A program made the position numbers and the translations under genes. The notes under the pieces are model-generated. The model was not told the origin of the DNA, searched no databases, and saw only the letters and a program-made list of their open reading frames with translations. Of a DNA stretch of 64,000 bases, positions 29,480 to 43,796 are shown piece by piece (the stretch's first letter is position 1; every line of letters begins with the position of its first letter). Origin of the DNA: Erpobdella octoculata (Eukaryota > Annelida > Clitellata > Hirudinida > Erpobdellidae); contig OZ022239.1 in assembly GCA_963978895.1 (NCBI GenBank), positions 34,320,042 to 34,384,041 of the forward strand, written 5' to 3'.

Positions 29480-30240
29480 AAAAATATTTTGTATACTTTA
29501 TATTATTTTTAGAGTTTATTTCTTTTATAAATCTAAATATTATTTATATTTTTTATCATTTATCATTTTTTAGTGTTTAAATTTTTTTTAAATCTAAAAA
29601 CGGATTGATGTATTTAATGGCACCCATCGAAGTACTAACCGATCTCGACGTTGCGCTGAAACAAACAAACAAACAAATTACAAACTGCAAACAACGTTGC
29701 AAGTTAATATAAGCGTTGTAAAATAATAATGTGTAGATATTAACAGTTTTTTAACTAAACGTTTCGTTTGGAAGATTAAAGCGTTGGGCGATAATCGGTT
29801 ATAGATATTATATAAATAACGCCCAACGCTCTTATATTCAAAACAAAACGTTTAGTTTAAAAAAATAATAAAATGTGCACTTTGTTATTATTTTTAACCT
29901 TTTAGTACATTAGTATACGAGCGTTGTTTGAAAAAATATTTTTTTTATTTTATATTATTTTTCATTTTTTAGTGTTTATTTTTTTTATAAATCTAAATAT
30001 TATTTATATTTTTCATTATTTTAATTTTTTAATGTTTAAATTTTTTTTAATCTAAAAACGGATTAATGTATTTAATGGCACCCATCGAAATACTAACCGA
30101 GCTCAACGTTGTTTAACTTCGTTGATCGGACGAGACGCGGTGTTTTCAAAAGCAGCATTTGCGCTGAAATAACAAACAAACAAACAAATTACAAACAAAC
30201 AACAAACAACGTTGCAAGTTAATATAAGCGTTTTAAAAAT
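29480..30240. repeat. Direct repeat of the palindrome unit, copy 2
   Basis: The sequence after the first palindrome includes CTAAAAACGGATTGATGTA, TTTAATGGCACCCATCGAAG, ACTAACCGA and AACGTTGCAAGTTAATATAAGCG. It recurs about 490 bp later after a second, shorter-armed palindrome at 29757-29940 (GTTTCGTTTGGAAGATTAAA, GCGTTGGGCG, then the inverse). The two units are therefore a tandem duplication. Copy 2 has lost the outer part of its left arm and gained about 50 bp near 30113-30165. Confidence 0.75.
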
Positions 30241-31954
30241 GATATTTGTCGTTCTACGGATACTTTGGGTGCTTATGATATGAAACGTAGTTTTATTTTA
30301 TTCAAAAACATTTTTCGGGCATCTCAAATCTCCCGCTGAAAAAAGGAGGAGAAAAAAAGAATGATTTCGTAATTATCAAACATAAAACGACGATCCTGAA
30401 TGGTCTCCCTAACCTTAACTGACCCTCCCATTTGTTATATTGGTAACTAGTTCTAACTAAGAGAGAATGAATAAAAAGAAAAACATAGGCAAAACAACAA
30501 ATTTGATTATTTTTGCATTATAGAAAATGATTCCACACGCTTGAGACATTTTTTTAAATATTTAATTTGTTTTTCGTGTAGAATTAAATAAAATTATATT
30601 GAATAAACTGTTTTTATATAATATTGAAAACCAACTCGTCTAAGATTTTTATCAAAGTGGGCAGTAGTCACGTGATCCCGGGTGTCATTTAGAAATGGGT
30701 GCAAAAATATTTAGAAAAAGTACGTGCAACCACCCCACCCCGGTCATCAGCTATTTTTGGAAACAACTGAGTATAAATGGTTTTGGAAAAATTTTAGAAA
30801 GCGTACCTATGACTGCCCCTCCTGATATTCAGCCATACTTGGGAAAAAAAGTGTATACAGTTTTTGACAATTTTTAGAGAAAAAAACTTACAGTTACCTC
30901 CCTGCTTCGGTCAACAGCTATTTTTAGAGAAATATTTTAGAGATGGGAATTTCTTGGGGCGCATTTGTTAGACCTTGTCTCTGAGCCTCAAAAACCCTCC
31001 TACGACTCTTATAAATAAATTAAAATTTTTGACTTTTTGCAAAAAAGTCAATTTCAATATTAATAGATTTAATTACAATAAACATACTTTCTTGTAGTGG
31101 ATGTTGAACTGTAAAGTCCATTAACAAATCCAAAAGGAAGATCGCCAAAGGATACATTTTTAAGTTTTTTGCCAACAAACCAAATAACTTAAAGTTTTTT
31201 ACTTCCAAATTCCTCATCTCATATAAATGGTTTTTTAATAAGCCATCAGTTAAACAAGTAATCAGTTTCAATGATTTTTTAAACGCGTTGTTTTGAAAAT
31301 TTCGTTAGGAATAAATTTACGTTATTTGTTTCTGTTGTCAAATCGTTACAGTATGATTACTTCTCAAGCAGTTCAAACTGGTAGTGTTTGTTTAATTTGT
31401 AGTCAATATTCAAGCAGTAAAAAAATATAAAAAAATGAAATGAAAAAAAAACTTGTTAAAGTAAAATATGCTAATACGAAAATTGTACGGAAGCTAACCG
31501 ACATCTAAAAATACTGTTAAAAGTTTTGTAGCTTAATGAAAAACCATTAAAGTTTTATTTATTACAATCTGCTTTTTTAAAACTTTTATTTAGTTTACAA
31601 TCTCTGTTTGTGTGTGTGTGTGGCTTTCTCTGTACGCAAATCTTGCAAGTAAAATTTAATCAGATTTTTAACTAGCTAGGAAGCTGAAACTTTCAGCATA
31701 GCTTTATATTGAATGACAATACATGATTCAATTAAAAAAAATTTAATTTAAACATCTTTCTTATTTCTAAATCGAGTGTATTTGTAATCAAAGTTTGTGT
31801 TGAAAAACTCGTTTTTTCCTTTACTTGTTTAATATCGGCATGTAAAACGTTAATAAAAACAAAGGAAAAGTTTAACGGGTATAAAATTTACTCACATTTA
31901 AGCGGCATTAAACAAGTTAATAAACAACTAATTATTCAGAGCTTTTAAACTTCT
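30241..31954. other. Spacer, no gene recognised
   Basis: AT-rich. Words resembling GGGAAAAAAAGTGTATACAG at 30840 and a CACCCCACCCCGGTCATCAGC-like word recur imperfectly at 30730 and 30900, suggesting a degenerate repeat. A TG run lies at 31608-31622. No protein motif was seen in the short frames at 30695-30877 (plus) or 31020-31271 (minus). Confidence 0.45.
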
Positions 31955-32475
31955 TGCAGCTTTGCAACTAATTTTTTCTTGACATTTTTAGTTTTGTTTT
32001 ATTTTAATAAACAACCCTAACAACAACAAAACTTAACAAATGTATATTTTTAATTAAAATTATTGATTAAATAACATAAATAAAATTCAACCCAGAATGC
32101 TCAATCGTGATGCGTTTAATTTTAAAGATTTATTTAAAGGTGTAATTTTGTTACAATGAAATCGCGTAACGTTTCATTCAAAATTCAACATCTAGCCAGT
32201 AGTTAATATGTCAAAACCTGAACAAGACTCTTGAGAAACAATAACAAAAACTATTCGAGATCACGGAATTGTTACATGAATAAGTCAATTAATTGCCAAT
32301 CATTTTGTTGAATACAAGTTTTAATTAAAACTTTGATTAGTTTATTTGTTGAAAATAAGTAATACTATTGATATTACCAATACTAAACATTCTGTGATTT
32401 TTACGCAATAAGGCAATCAAAACATTTCTCGATCGGCTATATTGTTCTGGAAGCTTATATAAAGCAACCAATCGA
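31955..32475 (+). promoter_or_regulatory. Promoter region of the matrixin-like gene
   Basis: TATATAAA (32456-32463) lies 76 bp before the start codon. The upstream 500 bp is duplicated at 14795-15325, including GAGATCACGGAATTGTTACA, TGAATAAGTCAATTAATTGCC and GTCAAAACCTGAACA. Conservation between the two copies while the downstream genes differ suggests these words carry control information, though shared recent origin explains it equally well. Confidence 0.6.
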
Positions 32476-32538
32476 TGTCTAAATCATTCTACACAAGTTC
32501 TTCGATAGTTTTCGAGTAGGAAAATAAAGGAGAAGAAG

Positions 32539-34910
32539 ATGAATATACTGGCGTGTTCTATGTATCTGTTCCTGGTCGTTCTGCTGTCCAGGCAAGCGGG
32601 AGCAGCTCCACTGGAAGGCGGAGACGAACTTCAACATGAGGCTGTGAGATGATCTTTTTTTTAGTCTGCATTTTTATTTTTAGTTTTTATTTGGAATATA
32701 CCTACATTATTATATCTGGGTTTTTTTCAACATAGAGATTGGATAACGATATGATCATGAGAAAGAAAAACGTAAACAAAGAAGCCGAACTCGCCTCTAT
32801 GGGTTTATATATAAACAAATTATTCTTATAGTTACTTATAAAATTTATTAAATTAAAATAAATATATTATTTTTAGAAATACTTAAAAAATTTAATAAAT
32901 TGAAATACATAAGTAACTCAATAAATGTTTAAATTTTTTAATAATTGAAATGTCTACTTAAGATGAACAAATAGAAAACAATGGAAACCGACTAGTGGCA
33001 TGCGAGTTTGATGAATCCGCAGAAGGTTCACATTTTCAGAAACGCTTTGTCTTGACAGGTAAGCAAAATTAATTGACTACTGATTAGGATTCTAATTTTT
33101 AATTATTGACAAAAATTAAAATTTAATTTACACAAATCTTTTTTAAATGAATGATTCAAATATTGAAATTTTAAAAAATGTCTTGTAACGACCCAGTTCT
33201 TAAAAACTTAAGCTAATTGTATGATTGGATTTTGATATTTTATTGACAAATTACTTAAATCTATTAAAAATTAAAAGTCAAACTTGATATATTCCCATAT
33301 TAAAATAAACTGCTATTATATTAATAAATGTATTAATATGTTTCGCAAATAATTGTGTTAGCAGCAAGTCAAAAGAAAAGCAATTGTCTTGAAAATGAAC
33401 TTTTAACTTCTAAAATAAATAATTTGAGTTATTACTAAGTACATAAGTTATTAACAAAAAATACAATTTTTCAATTAACCTTAACGTGCTAGTGGTAATG
33501 CGGTTAAACATTCGCTTGTCGGCCTAAAAGACGTCGGTTCAAATCTAACAGGCATCATCAGCCTCCGTAGGGGGTTTGTGAAGGCAGGCACCATGAACGA
33601 CTTTCTCTAGTTGTTGAAGGGGTTGTGCCCAAACACAAAAGTCTTCTAAGCTAATACAATAAATGTTATATTATAATTGAGCAAATACATTAGTTCGGTT
33701 TCGACGCAAGCCTTATATAATCAATCAATCAAAATGACTTGAATAACACCTTTTCGTAAAACCAAAGGCAAATATGAATCCGCCAAACAGCAAATTCACT
33801 ACGTATAAATAGCTTAAACAAATTTTTTTTTATTTATCTTATAAACAGGAAACAAATTTGAAAAAAATGTTCTGAGGTATTTCATCAAGAATTACCCGTC
33901 TGAAAAATCTATCGCAAGCGACGATGTTGATGTTGTCTTTGATGAAGCATTCATGGTTAGCATATTTTTTTTCTTTTTTTCACGTTTGATCAGAAATTGA
34001 CTTATAATGGTATTAAAACTATTAATATAGTACCAGTAGCTGTATTTTAGAAACATTCTTCATCATTTTTAAATCTTCATCCTAACCAATAGATAGTTGA
34101 TTTAACTTCTGCGTCATAAAGTTGTGATTAAACATTCTAAAACAAAACGAAATATCGTATTTTAAATAATTTAAATTTGTTTTCACTTCAATGAAAATAA
34201 TTTAAAATTTGCGACCGCAGACATGGGCTGGTGTGGCAAACTTGACTTTCATAGTGGACAGTGGGATGCCGGACATCAACATCAGATTTGGACCAACGAA
34301 GCACGACTGCAGTCAACAATTTGGTGCTAATTCTTTGTCTCACGTCGTCGATAAAGAAATCCATTTGAGAGATTCGGCCAATTGGTGCACCGGACTCGAC
34401 GGTAGTTTGCTTGACGAATTACCGAATGTGTTCTTAAAACGACTATTTGTCAAGATTCTATATAAGCCATCACATTATTTATTTTTGTTATTAACTTCTT
34501 GATTATTATAATTATTAATTTATTTATTTATTTATTTTTTATTATTTCTCAAATACCGTAAAAATTATTTTTATTATTTCAAAAAGACTATGACGGTGCA
34601 AGTTTATATCAAGTAGCCACAAATGAAATAGGCCATGTTCTGGGTCTGCAGCACAACCCCAACTCTCCGGACTCGGCCATGAACCCTTACATCTCTTCTG
34701 ATCCAAAATATGCACTCAATGCTGATGACATAGCTGGAATCCAGGCTCTTTATGGTACTTGTTATTGACTTAAATATTTTTGATTTGAACACGTTTTAAA
34801 TTCGTTTTCACGTTTCGAACTGCTTTCAAAAAGGTCCATCGCAGGAGTTTCTTCAAAACATGTTTGTCAGAGGAAAAGGAAGAAACCATAAAAGCAAAAA
34901 AAATCCATAA
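32539..34910 (+). CDS. Matrix metalloprotease-like secreted protein with altered zinc motif
   Basis: The seven coding exons are 32539-32643, 32736-32802, 32963-33058, 33849-33955, 34221-34401, 34587-34754 and 34834-34910. All phases agree and the product is 266 residues. Residues 1 to about 23 are a signal peptide. A short propeptide contains one Cys (71) where a cysteine switch would sit, but not the PRCGxPD consensus. A basic QKR site (83-85) precedes FVLTGNKFEKNVLRYFIKNY, the usual start of an MMP catalytic domain. IRFGPTKHD, LSHV and EIHLRD keep the structural-zinc histidines. The catalytic helix reads NEIGHVLGLQH (198-208): Glu199, His202 and His208 are present, but the first His is Asn. 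The Met-turn is SAMNPY (Met217). There is no hemopexin domain; it ends in a basic tail (RGKGRNHKSKKNP). It may be a pseudoprotease or a weak zinc enzyme in the extracellular matrix. Confidence 0.82.
33484..33675 (+). repeat. tRNA-derived SINE in a metalloprotease intron
   Basis: GTGCTAGTGGTAATGCGG is A-box-like and GTCGGTTCAAATCTAACAGG is B-box-like at the right spacing. A GC-richer body of about 100 bp follows, ending in an AATAAATGTTATA-type tail. It lies in the third intron, sense to the gene. Confidence 0.6.
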
Positions 34911-35677
34911 GAACTGATCGAGGAGTCCTTGAAACGGTAAGAGTTCAAAAAGACTCCTGCTGTGAACATGAAAAGAACAAACGAAACATTTTTTGATAAA
35001 AATTTCATAAACTGATATTATTTAAACTGGAAACACAGACGTTATTACAAATTTAAGATAATTTACAAATTGCAGTTTAAATAAAACGATTATTTTTATA
35101 TTAAATCGAATTAATTTTTTGACTTCAACATTGCGTTTTATTGTCTGTTAAAGCTTGTATGTAGTAGACCTTTCTGGGTAGTTTATAGATTTCTACACCA
35201 GGTGTTTTCATGCAAATATAGCAATACAAGCAGGAAATGCCAAAGTATTTTCTGTTGCAGATTACATTTTATTATCGGCTTGTCATTCTATCCAATTCAC
35301 GTTTGGTATTCGTGGTAAGCGATGCGAAGTTGAATAAATAGTAATCGTTCACATAAACCATAAACTGTTGTTTTGTACGACTCGGTCAACAACGATATTT
35401 TTATAAACATTGCTGGTCTGGTTGTAATAATATTTATTGTAATCAAAACTTTCCTATCCGTATTGGGCGGGTTACCACTTGTACATCACTAATTTTTTAC
35501 CCCACCAATCTTAAATTTTTCAAAACCTGCAATTATGTTGATGGTTAAACTGTAGAGGCGTTACACATTAATCACTTTTGTATTAAAAATCAAGAGGTTA
35601 AAAAATTAATTAAAAAATTACTGCAACAAAAGTATTTCAAATAAATACATTGAATCATCTGACAAAAGTTTTAAGGA
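34911..35677. other. Convergent intergenic region, no gene seen
   Basis: The 3' flanks of the plus-strand metalloprotease and the minus-strand methyltransferase meet here. AATAAA-type poly(A) signals occur in both directions (for example AATAAA at 35083 and 35333). Confidence 0.5.
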
Positions 35678-36496
35678 TTATTTTTGAAAACTGGTTAATA
35701 CGGCGCATAATTCGCACGCATTCTGGCCAATTCCGTCAGGTGAAATTGTTTCAAGGGCTTCTTTGATCATATCTTCAGTAACCGACACTTTATAGTTTGA
35801 TTTGAACATGCCGTACAAATCCTGGTCGTAGTCTTTCAAGTCCATCGGGACACTATAAGGTTTTTCAGCTAACACAGTAGCGCCTATGTCGCTCAACTCT
35901 TTTTTAACTTCTAGAGAATCAATCACGGAAAGAACGAATGGTTCCATCGCTTTGTGTAACTTTAAAATACTGCTGGTTTTTGTTGCAATTGTAAAAACTA
36001 ACAATCCTGTCTTTGGCTTTAACAAGTTATTAAAAATAGTATTATAAAATTCAAGGCGATCTGCTTTCTGAAGAAAATAAAGGACGTGGATTGCCAAAAC
36101 GACATCTACCTTGTTTTTGTAGTCAGCTGAATAATGTGACATTATTTCGCCGTTGTATTTTCTCACAAAATTCTCAATGGAAGTTTCGTGAAAGTCAATT
36201 TCTAGACTTTTCTCAAATGTTTCCTTCAAACGAATTTTCAGTTCTTCCATGCAATGCTCATCTTTTTCAACGACAATCAACTTTTTCAAATTCGGAAGAC
36301 AGCGCTTGATGAATTCAATGTCAAATTGACCGTAACCCGTTCCAACAGAAAGACAAGTCTCAGCATTTTTCAACGATTGAACCTCTGCGGCCAAACGACT
36401 CATGAAGACTGGAAGAACCTTTTCCTCATTGTGACGCTCTCGAAATCTTCTTAGCAATTCAGGATATTTAAAATTTAATTTCTTCTCTTCACCCAT
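35678..36496 (-). CDS. HNMT-like SAM-dependent methyltransferase
   Basis: A single uninterrupted 272-residue frame. The class I methyltransferase fold is visible: motif I CLSVGTGYGQFDIEFIKRCL (residues about 48-67, the SAM-binding Gly loop), then a strand ending in an acidic residue (KLIVVEKDEHCMEEL), then VDVVLAIHVLYFLQ (motif IV region), then LLKPKTGLLVFTIA. Length and order fit histamine N-methyltransferase (about 290 residues), which transfers a methyl group from SAM to a small imidazole amine in the cytosol. The opening FRERHNEEKVLPVFM also resembles that family. Many invertebrates have expanded intronless HNMT-like genes of unknown substrate, so histamine should not be assumed. It starts at the first ATG (36496). 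A retrocopy origin is possible but the frame is intact. It runs convergently with the metalloprotease. Confidence 0.8.
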   Translation of the reverse strand: MGEEKKLNFKYPELLRRFRERHNEEKVLPVFMSRLAAEVQSLKNAETCLSVGTGYGQFDIEFIKRCLPNLKKLIVVEKDEHCMEELKIRLKETFEKSLEIDFHETSIENFVRKYNGEIMSHYSADYKNKVDVVLAIHVLYFLQKADRLEFYNTIFNNLLKPKTGLLVFTIATKTSSILKLHKAMEPFVLSVIDSLEVKKELSDIGATVLAEKPYSVPMDLKDYDQDLYGMFKSNYKVSVTEDMIKEALETISPDGIGQNACELCAVLTSFQK

Positions 36497-37110
36497 TGCA
36501 AATATTTATTGAATTTAACAAAACTAAAGAAATTTGTATTTACACAAGAACGTTTTCAAATAAAATAACAACAACGTCGTGGACAAAATGTCGAACAAAT
36601 GGAGAGCATAAAACAATTATATGTTTACAAATAGGCCTGCTTTTACTTCAAAAAATAATTTTAATTCAATATATTTTTAGTTATAACAAATAACTTTTAT
36701 GCAAATGAGATTTGGTATAAAACCACATAGGATATAAACATATCTTACAAATAATATTTTCTCTAATGTTTAAATACTTTGATGCTAAAAAAAACTGGCA
36801 CATATAAGTTAACAAAATCATGTTTTAAGAACTTTGTTTTTCTTATATCCATGCACGTTCTCTTAACGACTGATTAAAAGACAGATATAACCTGATTCTT
36901 CTGTCAGAGTTGCAACGAGGGAAATTGATAATGTGGGCTCAAAAATATTTACTTTCTTGCTCGCTCATTCATAAAGTCTATTATGGGCTCCGTTAGCCTA
37001 GGTGAGTCCCAGAAATGGTTAAGTAAATATTAGTGATCCGAAATCAGGACAACAATGAGGTTTTTCACATATTTATGGACAATCCATTTAAACTGTCGAC
37101 TGTCATTGTT
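36497..37110. other. Upstream flank of the methyltransferase gene, no gene seen
   Basis: AT-rich with short frames only. It presumably contains the methyltransferase promoter; no convincing TATA box in the right place was found. Confidence 0.4.
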
Positions 37111-37329
37111 ATTCCTCTCAGAGGCGTAACTAGGGTATGGCATGCATGGCACGTGCCATGGGCGCCAACTGGAAGGGCGCGAAAAAGCGCCTAACGTATG
37201 TGTACGCAAATGAAAATAAAAAAATATTTTTATAGATATAAATATGTGTATTAAAAAACATTCGTTTTTCGTTTGTTTGACCTTCTAACGTTGCTAGGGT
37301 TTTGGAACAAGATCTTAATTTGTATTGAC

Positions 37330-38417
37330 CGCGTTCAAAAGAGGCTGCCGGACCCTAAAATGAACTTTCATGAAGAAGCTTTAGATTTAAGAGCTCTCCA
37401 AAATTATTTTCATGACTGCTGACGGTTGACCGTCTATTCAATGAATTAAAAAGTGTAAGCGTTCGCTTACAAGAAATTGATGATATATTTGGATATTTTT
37501 TATATGGAAGGGTTGTGTTTTAAAGCCGAAACAAGAACGTTGTGAAAAATTTGAAGAAGCCTACAGTTGTGATGTGGATGGGCAAGAACTATATAAAGAA
37601 ATTTTGGATTTTAGAACGCGGGTAACAAGCCGTACCAAAAAAATATCAAGCCCCGAACAATTACTTAATTTTATAGTTCAGTATGGAGATGAAAACGTTT
37701 TTCCCAATATGCGTATAGCATTGCAAATATTGCTGACAATCGCGGTTTCTATTGCCAGTTGCGAAAGATCATTCCGCAAATTAAAATTGATACTTTAATA
37801 TTTGAGAGCCTCGATGGGCCAAAGTCGATTATGAGATCTTGCTTTACTTAAGACGGGCGCACACGAACAACTGAGTTGTGCAATTAAGTTGTGCAACTCG
37901 AGTTGTGCAGCCAAATTGCTCGTGTGCGCGCCATGAGTTGAGCAACTTTTTAAGTTGTCAACTCAGTTGCCCAACTAGTTTAGTTTTCAAATTCGTTTGA
38001 AAACTTTGGACAACTTTTAGTCACCCGTCTTTCTGTAATTAGTTAAATAGTTCTTTTTATAAGAAAAATATAAAAAAAAGAATGAACTAGCGATTCTGTT
38101 ATGAATTTGATAATTTTAATAAATTTTTTTAGTAATTTGCACAAAGTTGTATGATTTGATTATCGAATAAAATACAAAACTTGCGAGAAAAAAATTGTGA
38201 CAGAATTTGATTTAATGTAATAAAATAATTTATTAGAGAATTTCAACGAAAAATACCAGCTGTTACTCTAAGCGTGTGCGCGCAAAGGCTGCTCAAGAAA
38301 TTTAGTTGTGCGACTAAATTGCTCAAATTTGTTGTTCGTGTGCGCCCGCCTTTAGCATAGCATAGAACGAGAAATGACCGAAGAAATTGACTTTGATAAT
38401 TTAATTAAACAATTTAA
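37330..38417 (+). pseudogene. hAT (ZMYM1-like) transposase C-terminus, split by a MITE
   Basis: RLFNELKSVSVRLQEIDDIFGYFL (frame with stops, from 37430) leads to the frame 37574-37798: QLLNFIVQYGDENVFPNMRI, then ALQILLTIAVSIASCERSFRKLKLI, the hAT dimerisation domain. The continuation, with stops, reads YLRASMGQSRL then DLALL and is cut at 37850. It resumes after the MITE at 38355 with HSIEREMTEEIDFDNLIKQF, the usual last segment of these transposases. The N-terminal and catalytic parts are missing. Confidence 0.8.
37851..38351. mobile_element. Harbinger-like MITE, 501 bp, with TTA target duplication
   Basis: The terminal inverted repeats AGACGGGCGCACACGAACAA (left) and AGGCGGGCGCACACGAACAA (reverse complement of right) differ at one base. 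They are flanked on both sides by TTA (37848-37850 and 38352-38354). A 3-bp TWA target duplication is characteristic of PIF/Harbinger elements. Removing it restores the hAT coding alignment. Internally it has subterminal repeats of GAGTTGTGCAACT type and no coding frame. Confidence 0.8.
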
Positions 38418-38617
38418 CATAACATAACATAACTTTATTATAGTGAATAAGAAATCAAAAATGACTGTATAATATTCACTACTTTTTAAAAACTAAAAGT
38501 TACATAAAGAAAGTTTCGATTGGAATTCATTCAAAGTCTGAGCATTTGCAGCATCTTCTTTTAGTTTATTCTGAATGCTCTTCATCACTTTCACTGCCTA
38601 TCTCGCTTATCTTCAAC
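38418..38617 (-). mobile_element. Probable CR1-type LINE 3' tail
   Basis: On the plus strand, AACATAACATAACATAACTT then TATTATAGTGAATAAG parallels the inverted 3' end of the CR1 at 18286-18325 (AGATAAGATAAGATAACG then TTTATTATAGTGG). It is therefore likely a minus-strand LINE 3' end with a 5-bp tandem tail. Confidence 0.45.
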
Positions 38618-41840
<3,223 letters not shown>

Positions 41841-43245
41841 ATTATAGGTAGTTCTGTCGATCAGCGTTTAGCAAATTCCAAAATTGACATGATTATTGTG
41901 GCGATTTGTGTTACATCGTAGAACTATCGTGCATCCCAGCACGCCCAGTGCTGATAAAGTTACCGAGTGAGCGCGCACTTGCACGCGCTCACATAAGAAT
42001 GTGCTGAAACACTTTGAAACGAAGCGAACACCAGCGCACATCACATAAAAAGTTCTGAAGGATGGATGGTAGCGGGAAATTCCAGAGCTAAACGATGCAC
42101 GCATACAGGGTGAAACGCGCCAAAACTTTTAAATGAATGCCACAAATATTACAAACATAATTGGGCCATTATATCGTGCTATGGGCTTTAAATACAACGT
42201 CTCATGCAATACTGTATGTCGCATGTTGACGACAACTATATCCGAAATTCAGACGAAGCGAAGATATGTGGTAGCCCGTCATATGGGGTATTCAGGCGCG
42301 GTCCCACCATTGGGGATGCTGGGGATGCGTCTCCCCCACCAGCCTAAGAGCTCAATTTTTTCAATGAATAAATAAAGTTAAACGTATTACTAAACAACCC
42401 CCCGTCAAACACCGACTATCTATCCAACCTAGATAGTTATAAAATGCGAAGAAATCTGTGGGCATCAGAATAGCGCAATTAATATCTCATTACTATGCCT
42501 AAGTAAGATATGCATGACCAACTGAAAGCGATTATGTCCTGCCAACCAACAGCTTATAAATTCGGTTTTCTATTCTTCGTTGTTTGCTGGCGCTAATCGT
42601 TAAAAATTTTTAATACAAAATTGAGTGTGTGCGAGTTTAAAACACTAGTTTTTCCATTACCTATATTAATCAAAAAGAGAAAATACCCACTGTTTTCTGT
42701 GAAGTCTAGAGGTGGTATAGTACTTATAATTCTTTAATCAGTTTTTGTTTTACTAATTCAATTGCACAAACTCTAATTATTGTGTAAAAAATGTCAAGCA
42801 AAAATTAGCAACTTCATTAAGATAACGTCATTCTTTAAATCGGCACCCACTGAGCATTGAGAATGCGAAAGTTCTAGTCAAACCTCTAACTCTGAACAAC
42901 AAGATTGTCATTTATCTACTCGTTCTTTCAAATTCTCGACGAACAAAAATACATTTGAGTCAAACTTGACCAACAAAACTCTCAAATTTTCGTTTCAAAC
43001 CATTCTAACCTAACACTATTTGAATATTGCATTTGCGTTTACTGAGGTTGAAGGAAAGTGCATACACATTTCTTATGTTCAAAAACGCCATTTTCTTACA
43101 ACACACTCATTACTTGATGATAACGTTAAAATCTATAAAAAAGAAATATATATAATATAAGACTCCCAATCAACAATGACTTAATCATTCCCTCCTCCAG
43201 AAAATCCTGGGACCACGCCTGGGGGCTTTCGACACAAACCGCTGA
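41841..43245. other. Transposon-like spacer without a supported gene
   Basis: A GC-richer patch at 41880-42360 carries the words GTGAGCGCGCACTTGCACGC and GGGGATGCTGGGGATGCG. It has short frames (42133-42375 plus, 41868-42104 minus) without recognisable motifs. It is probably an unclassified DNA element. Confidence 0.4.
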
Positions 43246-43319
43246 AGTGCATTATGCAGTTCATTCTAAAAGTACAAGTTCAGCTCTCATGGAAAAGAGC
43301 GTCAATAATGTTTATAAAC

Positions 43320-43505
43320 ACATAGACACATATCATACAGACATAGAGTCAAATAGTTCATTTCATGTACACATGCCATCTTATACAGACATACAGTCAG
43401 CTAGTACATTTCATGCACACATGCCATCTGATACAGACATAGATGTCAACTAGTTTAATTAATACACACATACAATCAACTAGTTCATTTCATACACACA
43501 TACAC
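43320..43505. repeat. Minisatellite, ~45-50 bp units
   Basis: CATTTCATGTACACATGCCA, then TCTTATACAGACATACAGTCA and AGCTAGTA recur three to four times with decreasing fidelity. They are in frame at first within a short open frame (43247-43453). Confidence 0.65.
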
Positions 43506-43559
43506 GCTTCTACTTCAAACAACGAACCACCGTCACCTGAAAAACAACTCTAAGGGCCC

Positions 43560-43796
43560 CCAAGAGTTCACTGGGATTTAAATCAAGCATACACCATCAG
43601 AGAAATATATTCGGAATACATTAATTTCCATAAAATTCCTACTCTAAATCAACTTTGTGATGTATTAGATACAAATAAAAAAAGTTTTACAGATTTATGT
43701 AACAAAAAGCATATTGATAGAAAAAATATTGCAGATATAAATAAATTAGAATACGCAATCAAAGCTAAAGTAGTAAGATTTATTGAAAAACAGTAA
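43560..43796 (+). pseudogene. Unrecognised ~77-codon open frame without a start codon
   Basis: The frame is open from about 43560 to the stop at 43794-43796. It reads PPRVHWDLNQAYTIREIY, then HKIPTLNQLCDVLDTNKKSF and NKLEYAIKAKVVRFIEKQ. The composition is protein-like and not repeat-driven, with helical heptads. There is no ATG; it follows a stop a few codons upstream and the minisatellite. It could be the C-terminus of a transposon protein or a terminal exon of an unmodelled gene. I do not recognise the family. Confidence 0.35.

Noticed and set aside
42133..42375. 80-codon plus-strand frame
   Set aside because: No recognisable domain and located in transposon-like sequence.
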